From: Holophagaceae bacterium
GTDB lineage: Bacteria > Acidobacteriota > Holophagae > Holophagales > Holophagaceae
Assembly (NCBI GenBank): GCA_016722505.1
Contig: JADKJH010000005.1
Location: 124,001-188,000 of the forward strand
Length of the DNA stretch: 64,000 nt
Direction: 5' to 3'
The position numbers and the translations under genes are program-made. This document shows, one piece after another, positions 43,260 through 52,602 of the stretch. Under the pieces are notes generated by a model. It did no database searches and was not told the origin of the DNA. It worked only from the letters and a program-made list of their open reading frames with translations. Position 1 is the first letter of the stretch; each line of letters begins with the position of its first letter.

Positions 43260-44963
43260 TTAAATTTTGTCGACACTTTCAATATCCCCCATTTCTTCAC
43301 ACAAATAAGCGCGCGAGCCCCAAAGGGCAGTCAATGCATAGGGTGGTTCACATTGACCTTTATATTCAGATTCTTTCCATTCTTTTTTATCATTTTTATG
43401 CCTGTTCCTATCCTCTATGAATATTCGAATCCAGCCGTCTTTTCCTGGAAATTGGAGCGGTGGAAGCTTTAAATGGGCAGCATACAGTGCCAGTTCAGCA
43501 GCGCTGCCAGTTGACTGCCCATCCCCAAATTCAACAGCATTCGTCCATGGCTTGTAGTTCTTCCGGAACAACGCCTCCGCCTTCGTCTCCAGCTCCCGAT
43601 CCTTTGCGTAAAGGCCACCATGATGGCGGTGGGCCACATGCCAAAGCGCACAAAATATCCCTTCATGCGTGCGGAGCACGACGGTGTCTGTTTCCTTCCA
43701 AGGCTGGCCGGAGAAGACGATCTTCAGGTCATGCTCTAGGGCTTTCAGGATCATGGTGTAGGTCTTGGGTCCCGCCCCGACAGTGTGATTAAAAAACCCA
43801 TCGACGCAGCGATTCAGGCCAATCCAGGCTGCCCGGGTGCCAGGGAATCGAATGGCCGCGTCGATCCCATTTGCCCACACCTCGTCAAGATCTTTCTCGG
43901 CCCCATTCATCACGGCCCAGTTTCGCATCACAGCCACACCCGCCCCACCATCTCCGAGCATGGCCAGTTCGATGGCCGCATCCTGATGCTGGGGTGGAAT
44001 GCGAGTGGACTGCCAAAAAGCGGCTTCGCCGCCGCCCTTGCCTTGCGCTATGACCTGCTTGCGGGTGACTTTGTAACGGTTCAATGCATCAGTGCCAAAA
44101 TCGGAGATGCTCGCGTCGGGGTATTTCCCGGGATGATCAATGATTTCTTTGGCGGTTTCCAAATCGCCTAGCTGGCCCAAGGCCCTGGCGGCATAAACCT
44201 GAGTGGCACGGCTCCCCAGCAGGCTACGAAGGGTGGCCCTCACCTCTGGATCAATGGGCGGAGGGGCCTGAGTGGAGGCGGCCTGACCCTGGGCCGCAGG
44301 AGCCTTCGCATCCGCCACGGGGGGGGCGCCATGGAAACCCATCAGACGAATTGAATGTTCGAAGAGCACCTGATCGAAAGGTTTCATGTCTGGCTGGCCC
44401 ATCTTAGGACCCAGGGCTTTAGCTACGCCCGCCACAAGAGCAATGCCTATCTTTCCCTGCGGCGCGGCATAGGGCTGGATCTCCTCGGATTTGGTCTCCG
44501 TCTTAGTCTCCTTCGCAGATAGTTGGGAAGGAATCGCCCCATCATTGATTCCTGCGACCTTGCCGGTCGCTAGTTCCACCATCGCTTGGTAAAGTGCCTG
44601 GGCCGCATCCGGTTCCTGGCGCCGCGCCATCAGGGCATCCACCGCTTTGGCGGCATCGCCGCCCTGCTCTTTTAGCCTTTGATTTTTCAGCACCTGCGCC
44701 TTATCCGTGCGCAGATCCAACTTGGACGAAGGCTTTGCAGGGTCCCCCCACACCAGCTCTGGCTCCTGTGTGAGGGTGGCAGTGAGGTCGTAGGGCCCTA
44801 CCCACACCGCTGGCATACGGGCATGGCCCGGGTTCGTGGAAGTCGCCACGAACAGGCCGACCATGAAATTAAGTATCGAATTTCTGAACATTATCCCTGC
44901 AACCAACATGATCACGAGCGATACAACTACGATCCGGCCTCGTTTCATCGGATCAACATCCAA
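43260..44963 (-). CDS. Hypothetical membrane-anchored protein
   Basis: 567 residues from ATG 44963, or 562 from ATG 44948 (MKRGRIVVVSLVIML). One N-terminal transmembrane helix with a short cytoplasmic tail (KRGR), then a large periplasmic part. The middle contains helical stretches like EVRATLRSLLGSRATQVYAARALGQLGD, which look like HEAT/TPR-type helical repeats. An HxxHxxGG-like segment (WHVAHRHHGGLYAKDRELETKAEALFRKNY) could bind metal but matches no family I can name. Base composition slightly lower in GC than neighbours. Confidence 0.65.
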   Translation of the reverse strand: MDVDPMKRGRIVVVSLVIMLVAGIMFRNSILNFMVGLFVATSTNPGHARMPAVWVGPYDLTATLTQEPELVWGDPAKPSSKLDLRTDKAQVLKNQRLKEQGGDAAKAVDALMARRQEPDAAQALYQAMVELATGKVAGINDGAIPSQLSAKETKTETKSEEIQPYAAPQGKIGIALVAGVAKALGPKMGQPDMKPFDQVLFEHSIRLMGFHGAPPVADAKAPAAQGQAASTQAPPPIDPEVRATLRSLLGSRATQVYAARALGQLGDLETAKEIIDHPGKYPDASISDFGTDALNRYKVTRKQVIAQGKGGGEAAFWQSTRIPPQHQDAAIELAMLGDGGAGVAVMRNWAVMNGAEKDLDEVWANGIDAAIRFPGTRAAWIGLNRCVDGFFNHTVGAGPKTYTMILKALEHDLKIVFSGQPWKETDTVVLRTHEGIFCALWHVAHRHHGGLYAKDRELETKAEALFRKNYKPWTNAVEFGDGQSTGSAAELALYAAHLKLPPLQFPGKDGWIRIFIEDRNRHKNDKKEWKESEYKGQCEPPYALTALWGSRAYLCEEMGDIESVDKI

Positions 44964-45106
44964 GGTGGAACGAATTAAGAAGCCCCATTCCGGATTGTTG
45001 GTTTCTGAGGGCTAGTGGCATGGGGATTCCTTCCTGTTCTTGGACTTCATCGTTTGACCATTCCATGTGTGCCTTTGTCGGAGGAGATGCTTCAAACATC
45101 ACAGTA

Positions 45107-45126
45107 TCGGCTCTTTATTGAGCCGA
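45107..45126. terminator. Perfect 7-bp hairpin in the spacer before rocD
   Basis: TCGGCTC pairs with GAGCCGA around a TTTATT loop. No run of T follows on either strand, so a role in termination or attenuation is only possible. The rest of the 299-bp spacer (44964-45262) shows nothing else recognisable. Confidence 0.3.
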
Positions 45127-45262
45127 AGGCCTCACGAAAGAATTCCTGCCTTTCCCCGCTGCCCAATCCAGCTCCCGATCCCGTAGAATGGAAGCAAGCC
45201 CGCTTCTGGTCCTGAAGGGGCTTTCCCGTTCAGTCCCTGTTCCCTTTTTTCTGGAGGCGGCC

Positions 45263-46473
45263 ATGTCCACCGTTACTTCGAAGGCGCTAGAACTCATCGA
45301 GCTGGAAAACCACTATGGCGCTCACAATTACGCTCCCCTGGATGTAGTCTGCGCGCGGGCCGAGGGCGTATTTCTCGAAGACGTGGGCGGCAAGAAATAC
45401 ATGGATTTCCTGGCGGCCTATTCCGCGGTGAACCAGGGCCACAACCACCCACGCATCGCCAAGGCCATGATCGACCAGGTGCAGAAACTCGCGCTCACCA
45501 GCCGGGCCTTCCGCAATGACCAGTTCCCGGTGCTGCTGGAAAACTTTGCAAACTGACAGGGTTCGACAAGGCCCTGCTCATGAACAGCGGCGCCGAAGCC
45601 GTCGAGACCGCCCTCAAGGCCATGCGCAAATGGGGCTACGACAAAAAAGGCATCGAGTATCCCAAGGCCGAGATCATCGTGGCCGATGGCAATTTCCACG
45701 GCCGTACCACCACCATCGTGGGCTTCAGCACCGATCCCGATAGCACCAGCCGCTTCGGCCCCTTCACACCGGGTTTTGCGGTCGTCGAATATGGCAGCCT
45801 GGAGGCCGTGAAGGCCGCCATCACGCCCAACACCTGCGCCGTGTTCGTCGAGCCCATCCAGGGCGAGGCTGGCGTCGTCATCCCCCCCAAAGGCTATCTC
45901 AAGGGTCTGCGCGAACTCTGCACCGCCAACAATATTCTGCTGATCCTGGATGAGATCCAGTCGGGCCTGGGCCGAACCGGCAAGCTGTTCGCGTTCGAGC
46001 ATGAAGGCATCCGCCCCGATGGGATCACCATCGGCAAAGCGCTCTCCGGCGGCCTTTACCCCGTCTCGGCCTTCTTGTCGTCGGACGAGATCATGGACGT
46101 GTTCACACCAGGCATCCACGGCTCGACCTACGGCGGCAACCCGCTGGCCTGCGCGGTGGCCCGGGCGGCGCTGGATGTGCTGGTGGACGAGAAGCTGGTG
46201 GAGCGCGCCGCGGAACTGGGCGCGTATCTAAAAACAAAACTCGAGGCCATTCCCAAGGACAAGATCAATGCGATACGCTGCATAGGCCTGTGGGCCGGCG
46301 TGGACCTGAAACCCGAAGCCGGTGGCGCGCGCAAATACTGCTACGCCCTGAAGGACCGCGGGATGCTCTGCAAGGACACCCACGTGAACACCATCCGCCT
46401 CGCTCCGCCTTTGGTCATCACCAAAGAGCAGATCGATTGGGCCGTGCAGCAGCTGACCGAGGTTCTGGCCTAA
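45263..46473 (+). pseudogene. rocD: Ornithine aminotransferase, single frameshift
   Basis: PLP enzyme converting ornithine and 2-oxoglutarate to glutamate semialdehyde and glutamate. The start is ATG 45263 with GGAGG upstream. The first part (MSTVTSKALELIELENHYGAHNYAPLD... to LLENFA) reads until TGA at 45554-45556. The continuation (LTGFDKALLMNSGAEAVETALKAMRKWGY...) is in another frame to 46473. One A missing from the GCAAAC at about 45549-45553 would restore the family sequence. All key segments are present: SGAEAVETALK, FHGRTTTIVGFS, LILDEIQSGLGRTGK, and the PLP lysine in TIGKALSGG. A sequencing error is likely, given two similar cases elsewhere in the window. Confidence 0.88.
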
Positions 46474-46501
46474 GCCGATTACATTCAATTAATGCAGCCA
46501 C

Positions 46502-46564
46502 GAAGCCGCACGAAGAGACACGAATAAAGGGCTTCGAGTCGTATTCGTGTCTCTTCGTGGCTTC
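46502..46564. repeat. Large perfect palindrome between convergent rocD and the PEP-synthase-like gene
   Basis: 46509-46526 pairs perfectly with 46542-46559 (18 bp) around a 15-nt loop, and flanking bases extend the stem with a bulge. The arms are built of repeated CACGAA words. It lies between two converging genes, where a bidirectional terminator would sit, but has no T-run. Confidence 0.7.
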
Positions 46565-46598
46565 ATTCTCTCCGATGTGAAGAGCGTTGCGCTAAACG

Positions 46599-49500
46599 CT
46601 ATTCTTCGTCCACTATCACCGGTGGCGCCGGTGTCTGCTTGAAAATGGCAGAAGCGCTCCGGCGGCCATCCATGACGATGTGCAGGGGAATCTCGACTCG
46701 GCTGTGGACGAGGCATCCCGAACGGGATATTTCGGGCTGTTTCCTGAGCCAATCCAAGTCGAGAATGCTGCTGCCGCGGGGGTAGGGAACCGTGAAATAG
46801 CCTATGTTCAGCGAGGTCACATTGTGGAAGAAATGGGATCCGAGCGAGGCATCGGCCTGGAAGTTTTCCATGGCGTATTCCACGATCACCTGGGCGCAGG
46901 AAATCATGGACCAACTGATGGGAATCCCCAGATGGGGATCATTGCTGCCCCAGCGGCCAGGGCCGATGAGCACGTACTTGCCGGATTGAGCGCGGAACCT
47001 GTCATTCAGTTTTTCAAGCTCTTCCGCCAGCATGGGCGTGTGGAATTTATCAAACCCTTGGGGGTCTATCCAGACAATGTCCTGCATGCCTTCGACGGTT
47101 CCATTGCCTACGCATTTTTCTGAGAAAAGGAACAAGTCGGCAGGGTCCAGATCGGATGCGATGAGATTCACTTCGCCGCCGTCCACGAGTTGGTGCTTGA
47201 TCTGCAGAAGGCAGAAGGTGGGTTTCCCATTGTGGGGGTCGGGGTCCAGATTGATCGCGAATTCAATCTCCACGGGGGTTTCCATGGCTTCTCGGATGAG
47301 ATCCAGGGCTTGCTTGAGTATCCGCGCCAGCGGAAACGAATCGTATTTGAGGATGTTCCGGAAGTTCACGATGCGCGGACCTTGCGCATCCAGTCCATCC
47401 CGGATCCGGTCGTCATTGGTGTCCCATACCGAGGCGCTGTGCCTGAGGGCACCATCCTTCTCGGCCACCTTGATTTCATGGCTGACCAGCGTCGCATCTT
47501 CTCCACTGGCGAGGTTCAAAATGGTCCGGCTCATGTCGAGGGCGTAGAAGTGCCTCTGCGTCGTGCGCAGCTGTTCCTTGGGGGGCAGCATGTCCATCTC
47601 TGGATAAGGTGGGGAGAAGCGGTAGGCCCTTTCGCCATCCACCACGTACTTGCCTAGTCCCACGGCGATGGTCGCGATGCCATCCTGGGGCTGGGTGTAG
47701 GCCACCGGATAATAATTGAACGATTGCGCCACACCGGAAATATGGGGATAAAAATGATCCCCAAAATTGGTTCCGACCACCTCCTGGATCAGCACGGCCA
47801 TTTGTTCTTCCTCGATCTTGTAGTCGATGGCCTGGAAGTAGCTTCGGGAAGCTTTGGAATACACCGAGGCATACACCAATTTAATGGCCTCGCAAAGCTG
47901 CGCCTCGCGCACAGCTGGATCCGGGTCATTGTTGGGCAGAAAGAAGGTGCTATAAAGGCCGGAAAAGGGATGGGAAAGGCTATCTTCCATCAGCCCGCAA
48001 GACCGCACGGCCAGAGGATATTTCGCATGTTTCGACAAATAAAGGCGAAGTTTGTCCATCAGCTCGGGAGAGAGCGCGCCATTCAGAAACCGCTGTTTCA
48101 AGGCGTCATCATCCTCCACCTGGTGCAGCAAGCTCCGAAGTCCATTTCGATCAAGAAAACCAGCGAACTCCTCGGTCCCAATGATGGCCGAGCGCGGAAT
48201 GCGGATGTTGGATTCCTTGAGAAGGGCTTCCATGTCTATGCGCGAAAGCAGCGAATGGGTGAATGCGACACCACGGCCCTTGCCCCCCATGGAACCCGCC
48301 GCGAGCCTGAGTATGTTGCGTTCCTCCGCGGCAGTCGACTCGGTGAGCGGGACGACCTTACCTCGGGATTTCATCCGGTGGACGTAGTCCCCCACGTTGA
48401 TCAGGAAGGTGCGCATCTCCTCGGGATTGCGGTAGTCCTCCAGCTTGAATCGCGCCAGAACCCGCGCCACCTGGACCTCTCCGCGAGCCATGATCCAGGC
48501 CGAAAAATGATTCCGGGAGGCGTGGTAGATCAGCGATTCCACTGGAATGCTGCGCAATTTTTCCCGCAGGTCATCCATGTCTGTGGCGCGGGTGATCTCC
48601 TGGCCGGTTTTATCGCGGAAAATAAAATCTCCGAAACCAAGCCGCTCATAGAAAAAGCGGGATAGCTCCGCGCCCAACGTGTAGGAATTCTTATTCAGGA
48701 AATCGCTTTTCAAGGCTCTGGCCCAGGATTCTTTCACTGGGTCTGAAGACTGGAATACGGTGGGCAAATCAGGAATCCGATCCTTCAATGTCCTGATGAG
48801 CTTGACCCCGGCTTCGCGGTCCAGGACACCATCCTTGGGAAACTTCCGATCAGAAATGACACAGAGCAGATACTCCTGGTACTGGTCGCAATAGGCCATC
48901 GCTTCCTCGTATGAGGTGGCAAGAAGCACCTTCGGCCTCACCCGCATGGAAAGTGTGCGGGACATCCCATCAATGTTCTGGTTTTTGGCCAGCCGTGTGG
49001 TCTGTTTCAGTATCTCGCTGTAAAGGATGGGCAGGTATCGGGAGTAGTAGCGGATGCTGTCCTCAACCAGCAGAATCACACGCGTCAATCCCATGGTGGT
49101 GTCGTTGCGGACGTTGCTCCGATCCTCCATGAACTTGACCATGGCCATGAAGATTTCAGGATTCCCGTTCCATACGAAAATCTGGTCGTAGTGCCGCAGG
49201 AGATCCTGCCGCCGCCGGTCCATGACGCCCACTTCCACGTTGTCGTTCAGCAGCAAGTAGATGGGGATCTTGGAATCCGCCTGCCGCAGGGCCCGGGAGA
49301 GATCGAGGTGGCCCGCTTGTCCAAGGCGGCTCATGACGATGATCATGTCGAAGTGGCGGTTGGAGATTTTATCAAGGGCCTCTTCACAGGTGGACACATT
49401 GGTGACGCGGGGTGGATTGCTCATGTTGAGCTGGTAATAGCCTTCGAAAAGAATCTCGGTCAGCAAGCCATCCTGCTCCAAGGTAAAGGCATCGAAGGCC

Positions 49501-49607
49501 GGCGCCACCAGCAGGATTTCGCGCGCGCGGAGCGGCATCAGGTCGTGGAATATCTCTTTGTCCGATTTGTATTTCCGAAAAATCTCGTTGAATTCATTGC
49601 TGATCAT
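46599..49607 (-). CDS. PEP/pyruvate-binding-domain protein with receiver-like N-terminus
   Basis: 1002 residues. The first ~350 contain two response-regulator-like segments (EILLVAPAFDAFTLEQDGLL...FDMIIVMSRLGQ; later VILLVEDSIRYYSRYLPILYSEIL...LLCVISDRKFPKDG). The second retains an acidic pocket (LLVEDS) and may be phosphorylatable. From about 430 a PEP-synthase/PPDK-type nucleotide-binding domain follows (SMGGKGRGVAFTHSLL, YPLAVRSCGLMEDSLSHPFSGLYSTFFLP, AVLIQEVVG), then a C-terminal region ending IVMDGRRSASAIF. I see no phosphohistidine swivel motif and no PEP-binding TIM-barrel, so it is unlikely to be an ordinary PEP synthase. It may be a phosphotransfer or regulatory protein. Confidence 0.75.
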   Translation of the reverse strand: MISNEFNEIFRKYKSDKEIFHDLMPLRAREILLVAPAFDAFTLEQDGLLTEILFEGYYQLNMSNPPRVTNVSTCEEALDKISNRHFDMIIVMSRLGQAGHLDLSRALRQADSKIPIYLLLNDNVEVGVMDRRRQDLLRHYDQIFVWNGNPEIFMAMVKFMEDRSNVRNDTTMGLTRVILLVEDSIRYYSRYLPILYSEILKQTTRLAKNQNIDGMSRTLSMRVRPKVLLATSYEEAMAYCDQYQEYLLCVISDRKFPKDGVLDREAGVKLIRTLKDRIPDLPTVFQSSDPVKESWARALKSDFLNKNSYTLGAELSRFFYERLGFGDFIFRDKTGQEITRATDMDDLREKLRSIPVESLIYHASRNHFSAWIMARGEVQVARVLARFKLEDYRNPEEMRTFLINVGDYVHRMKSRGKVVPLTESTAAEERNILRLAAGSMGGKGRGVAFTHSLLSRIDMEALLKESNIRIPRSAIIGTEEFAGFLDRNGLRSLLHQVEDDDALKQRFLNGALSPELMDKLRLYLSKHAKYPLAVRSCGLMEDSLSHPFSGLYSTFFLPNNDPDPAVREAQLCEAIKLVYASVYSKASRSYFQAIDYKIEEEQMAVLIQEVVGTNFGDHFYPHISGVAQSFNYYPVAYTQPQDGIATIAVGLGKYVVDGERAYRFSPPYPEMDMLPPKEQLRTTQRHFYALDMSRTILNLASGEDATLVSHEIKVAEKDGALRHSASVWDTNDDRIRDGLDAQGPRIVNFRNILKYDSFPLARILKQALDLIREAMETPVEIEFAINLDPDPHNGKPTFCLLQIKHQLVDGGEVNLIASDLDPADLFLFSEKCVGNGTVEGMQDIVWIDPQGFDKFHTPMLAEELEKLNDRFRAQSGKYVLIGPGRWGSNDPHLGIPISWSMISCAQVIVEYAMENFQADASLGSHFFHNVTSLNIGYFTVPYPRGSSILDLDWLRKQPEISRSGCLVHSRVEIPLHIVMDGRRSASAIFKQTPAPPVIVDEE

Positions 49608-49633
49608 CTGAATGCCTCTTCAGGAGCTTGAAT

Positions 49634-52399
49634 TTAATTTCGTGTCCATAGGTCAAAAGGCCGGGCACCCACCAGGATGTTGAGTTGGTTCTCCCGACGA
49701 AGGGGCCCCGGGTAGTAAGGACGAATCTGAACTTGGCCCCACCCGGTTTCGATATAGAACTTTCCAACCGCGCCGCGAAGCACCAATCCTAGCCCCAGAA
49801 TGCGCATACCCGCGGTGAGGTTGTTCGGGTCCTGGGAGAACCTCCCATAGTCCAGTCTCGGAACGAGCTGAATCTGGCCGCCAAAGGAGCGTTTTAGCGC
49901 GATGGGCAGGCCAACCCTGAGGATGGCAAAATTGGGGGCCAGGAAACGCGTGCTGGGAGTGCCGATTAGGCTGGCGTCTCCTCCCAGGATGTACTGCCTG
50001 TCAGGGATCAGAAGGGTCCGCCAACCCAATCCAGCTTCTAGAGCAAGGTCCGCACCCACCGGTCCCACAAGGTCTTTGGCCAAGGCCCTGAAAAGGAGGT
50101 AGGCGCCTCGGATTCGAGTCAAATCTGGTTCAAGGGTAGGCTTTGTTTCAGGGGCCGGCGCCGTTTGCACCTTGGTCTGGGTGTGGTCGGCGGTCAGCCG
50201 CGCACGGACCAACAGCCCTTCGGTGGGGAAAAAACTGCGATCGAGGGAGTCCCACTCAACTGAAAGAATCAGGCTGTCCTCTGAATTCCGGACCCACGGA
50301 AACTCCTTGGGCATGAGTGTCGATTCCCGGTGGATGTATTCGATCTCCGCAAGGCCTTTCTGGGTTCTTCCAAACCGCTGGAACAAACCTGCGAAGGCAT
50401 CGTTCGTCCGTTGGGCCGAGTTCTCAATGAGCCGTTGGTAGCCCGATGGGTCCGGGGCCGCTCCGAAATACCCCAGGAAGGGATCCCTTTCAAACTTGTG
50501 CCATGAATTTCGGGCCCCCAGAAAGATTCCGACGGAGGGCCTAGTCAAGAAAGAATGCCTGAGGGAGAGGGCTGCGCCGCGCTGGACCTTGTCGCCATAC
50601 GCATGCATCCACCACTCATTGCCCTTCAGCAGGAAGTCCTTGAACCATGCATCAAGCACACCGTGCAGACCCCAGGTTGACTCATAGGCGGCGGCAACAT
50701 TCACCTGCACTCTTTGGCGATCTGTGGCCTCCAGCTTAAGTGTCCAATCGTCGCCGCCAAGACCAACCTGCAGGCGCGCCACAGGATTTTGGAGGTTCAG
50801 TGAATGGTCCATCTCAAGGAGGCGGCTGGACAGCCATTGGGTATCAAGAGGCTTCCCGATGGCCGGTAAGAACATTTCCGCCATGACCTTCTTGCTGGTT
50901 GGCCGCATTTCCGAGAGATCGACCTCCACTGCCCGGATGGGAACCTCGCGCACCACGATGTGAAGCTCCCCTGCGGGATCAAGCCTGCACTCGTGTAGGT
51001 CCAGCAGAGGACGCCCGCGCAAAGAGCCGCGGATCAGAAGATCCTGGAGGAATGCGCCCCAGACAGGTTCCCGAAAAGGCTGGCCAAGCGCGAACCCGTA
51101 TTCTTGAGCCAGTTGATGTGCATCCTTGGTCCAGGACTCCGGCACATCCCACGTCACGCGGGTGATCCTCGGATTGGGTGTGACGTGGATTTCCAGCGGA
51201 ACTCCAGACTCCGAAGGCAGGACCAGCCATGCTTCGGATACCAAACCACGAGCCAGGGCACGTCGGAGCAGCCGGTAGCCATCCTTCCGGCTCCAGTCCT
51301 GCCCTGGCGGTAAGCAGTCCTTCGCTAGGGCTGCCAGCCCTGGTGAGTCATCACCGATAACCCGCCATTGAGACGCGGCGATGGGAATTGCGCCAGCTTC
51401 ACCGTAAAGCTTTGTCTCCAGGACAGGGAGCGCATCGGCCATAGCTGTCCGCCCCAGGTCCGCAAGGGTGTCCACCTGGGTGCGGAAATCGAAAAAATCG
51501 AATCCTTCCAACGGGGGATGCATCAATATGTCCGCGCTCGCCTTGTTGAGATCTGCCATGGCTTCAACGCTGTATGCCAGGCTTCTTCCTCCCAGAGAGA
51601 AGGGGTTCCTGGAGGGGCCAGTCTTCCAGGGATCACTGACATCCATGGCTATCTGGAGGGCCCCAGGATAGAGCCTCCTCGCCTCAAGAACCGGCAGGCT
51701 CTGGGAAATACTCCCATCCACAAGCTGCGATCCCCGGTAGTCCACGGGCCTGAATACCCCTGGAATCGACATGGAAGCGCGTACAGCCGTCACCAGATTG
51801 CCGTTGGTAAAGCACAGGAGGTGTCCCTCGCTCAAGTTTGAAGCGATGCAAGCGAAGGGGACACGCAGCCGTGAAAAATCTCCACCGCACAAAGCATCGG
51901 CCCGGAGCAGGTGAGTCATCAGGACTTGAGTGGCGGCGTGCCCTGAGGCCTCCCCAGGGAGGAATTCCCAGCCTTCGGGCCGATAGTCAAAACGCACAAC
52001 TGTTGCTTCCCGCTCTTCGTCTTCGCTCAGAGTCATCCCACTGGTGCGGCGGCGCGAATCCAAGATGGCATTACCAAAGTCAATGCGTTTGAAGGCCCAC
52101 CGAAGGCCACGCCCCGAGAAGCCAGCGGCCCGCAGGGCGCCCATCATGGCGCCCGAACTACTGCCGGTAATGGCGTCCTCGGAGATTCCTTCCTCCTCCA
52201 GCACTTCAAAAACACCAATGTTCACAAGGCCCTTGGCGGAACCGCCACCGAGCACTAGGGACAATGGCCGCTGGCCCCCTGCCCGGTACTCGGTGCGCAT
52301 CCGCAGCTTCAAATCCGGTGCTTTCCGTGCGAGCCGGAGTTCCTCTCCCCGAAGGAAGCACAGCGCCAGCAAACCAATAAAAGCAGCTCGAAAGTTCAT
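49634..52399 (-). CDS. plpD: Patatin-like phospholipase autotransporter (type Vd, PlpD-like)
   Basis: 921 residues. N-terminal signal peptide (MNFRAAFIGLLALCFLRGEE); patatin domain (about 43-320) with glycine loop LVLGGGSAKG, nucleophile elbow GSSSG (79-83, Ser81) and catalytic Asp in QLVDGSISQ. A POTRA-like region lies at about 395-500 (ITRVTWDVPESWTKDAHQLAQEYGFALGQPF). The rest is a C-terminal 16-strand-type beta-barrel with alternating residues and aromatic ends, finishing ...FDLWTRN. The passenger is exported through its own barrel, giving a surface or secreted lipase/phospholipase. Confidence 0.88.
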   Translation of the reverse strand: MNFRAAFIGLLALCFLRGEELRLARKAPDLKLRMRTEYRAGGQRPLSLVLGGGSAKGLVNIGVFEVLEEEGISEDAITGSSSGAMMGALRAAGFSGRGLRWAFKRIDFGNAILDSRRRTSGMTLSEDEEREATVVRFDYRPEGWEFLPGEASGHAATQVLMTHLLRADALCGGDFSRLRVPFACIASNLSEGHLLCFTNGNLVTAVRASMSIPGVFRPVDYRGSQLVDGSISQSLPVLEARRLYPGALQIAMDVSDPWKTGPSRNPFSLGGRSLAYSVEAMADLNKASADILMHPPLEGFDFFDFRTQVDTLADLGRTAMADALPVLETKLYGEAGAIPIAASQWRVIGDDSPGLAALAKDCLPPGQDWSRKDGYRLLRRALARGLVSEAWLVLPSESGVPLEIHVTPNPRITRVTWDVPESWTKDAHQLAQEYGFALGQPFREPVWGAFLQDLLIRGSLRGRPLLDLHECRLDPAGELHIVVREVPIRAVEVDLSEMRPTSKKVMAEMFLPAIGKPLDTQWLSSRLLEMDHSLNLQNPVARLQVGLGGDDWTLKLEATDRQRVQVNVAAAYESTWGLHGVLDAWFKDFLLKGNEWWMHAYGDKVQRGAALSLRHSFLTRPSVGIFLGARNSWHKFERDPFLGYFGAAPDPSGYQRLIENSAQRTNDAFAGLFQRFGRTQKGLAEIEYIHRESTLMPKEFPWVRNSEDSLILSVEWDSLDRSFFPTEGLLVRARLTADHTQTKVQTAPAPETKPTLEPDLTRIRGAYLLFRALAKDLVGPVGADLALEAGLGWRTLLIPDRQYILGGDASLIGTPSTRFLAPNFAILRVGLPIALKRSFGGQIQLVPRLDYGRFSQDPNNLTAGMRILGLGLVLRGAVGKFYIETGWGQVQIRPYYPGPLRRENQLNILVGARPFDLWTRN

Positions 52400-52551
52400 G
52401 CGGTCTCATGAAATGGTACGAATTCAATTTAGTAATCTGAGAGGAATACCACACTGCTTCCTCTCATTGTGCTCTAGGTTTTTCCAAACCCTCATCGGCC
52501 AGGATCCCTTGCCGACCGAACAGGAATCGGCCCTGGTCCGAGTAGGCCCGG

Positions 52552-52579
52552 AAAAAAGGAGGACCGATGCCGGTCCTCC
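52552..52579 (-). terminator. Rho-independent terminator of gdhA
   Basis: On the minus strand a perfect 9-bp stem (GGAGGACCG with CGGTCCTCC) around GCAT is followed directly by six T. It lies 24 bp after the gdhA stop, the strongest intrinsic terminator in the window. Confidence 0.93.
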
Positions 52580-52602
52580 CTATCATCAGCAGTGGAAACG
52601 AA

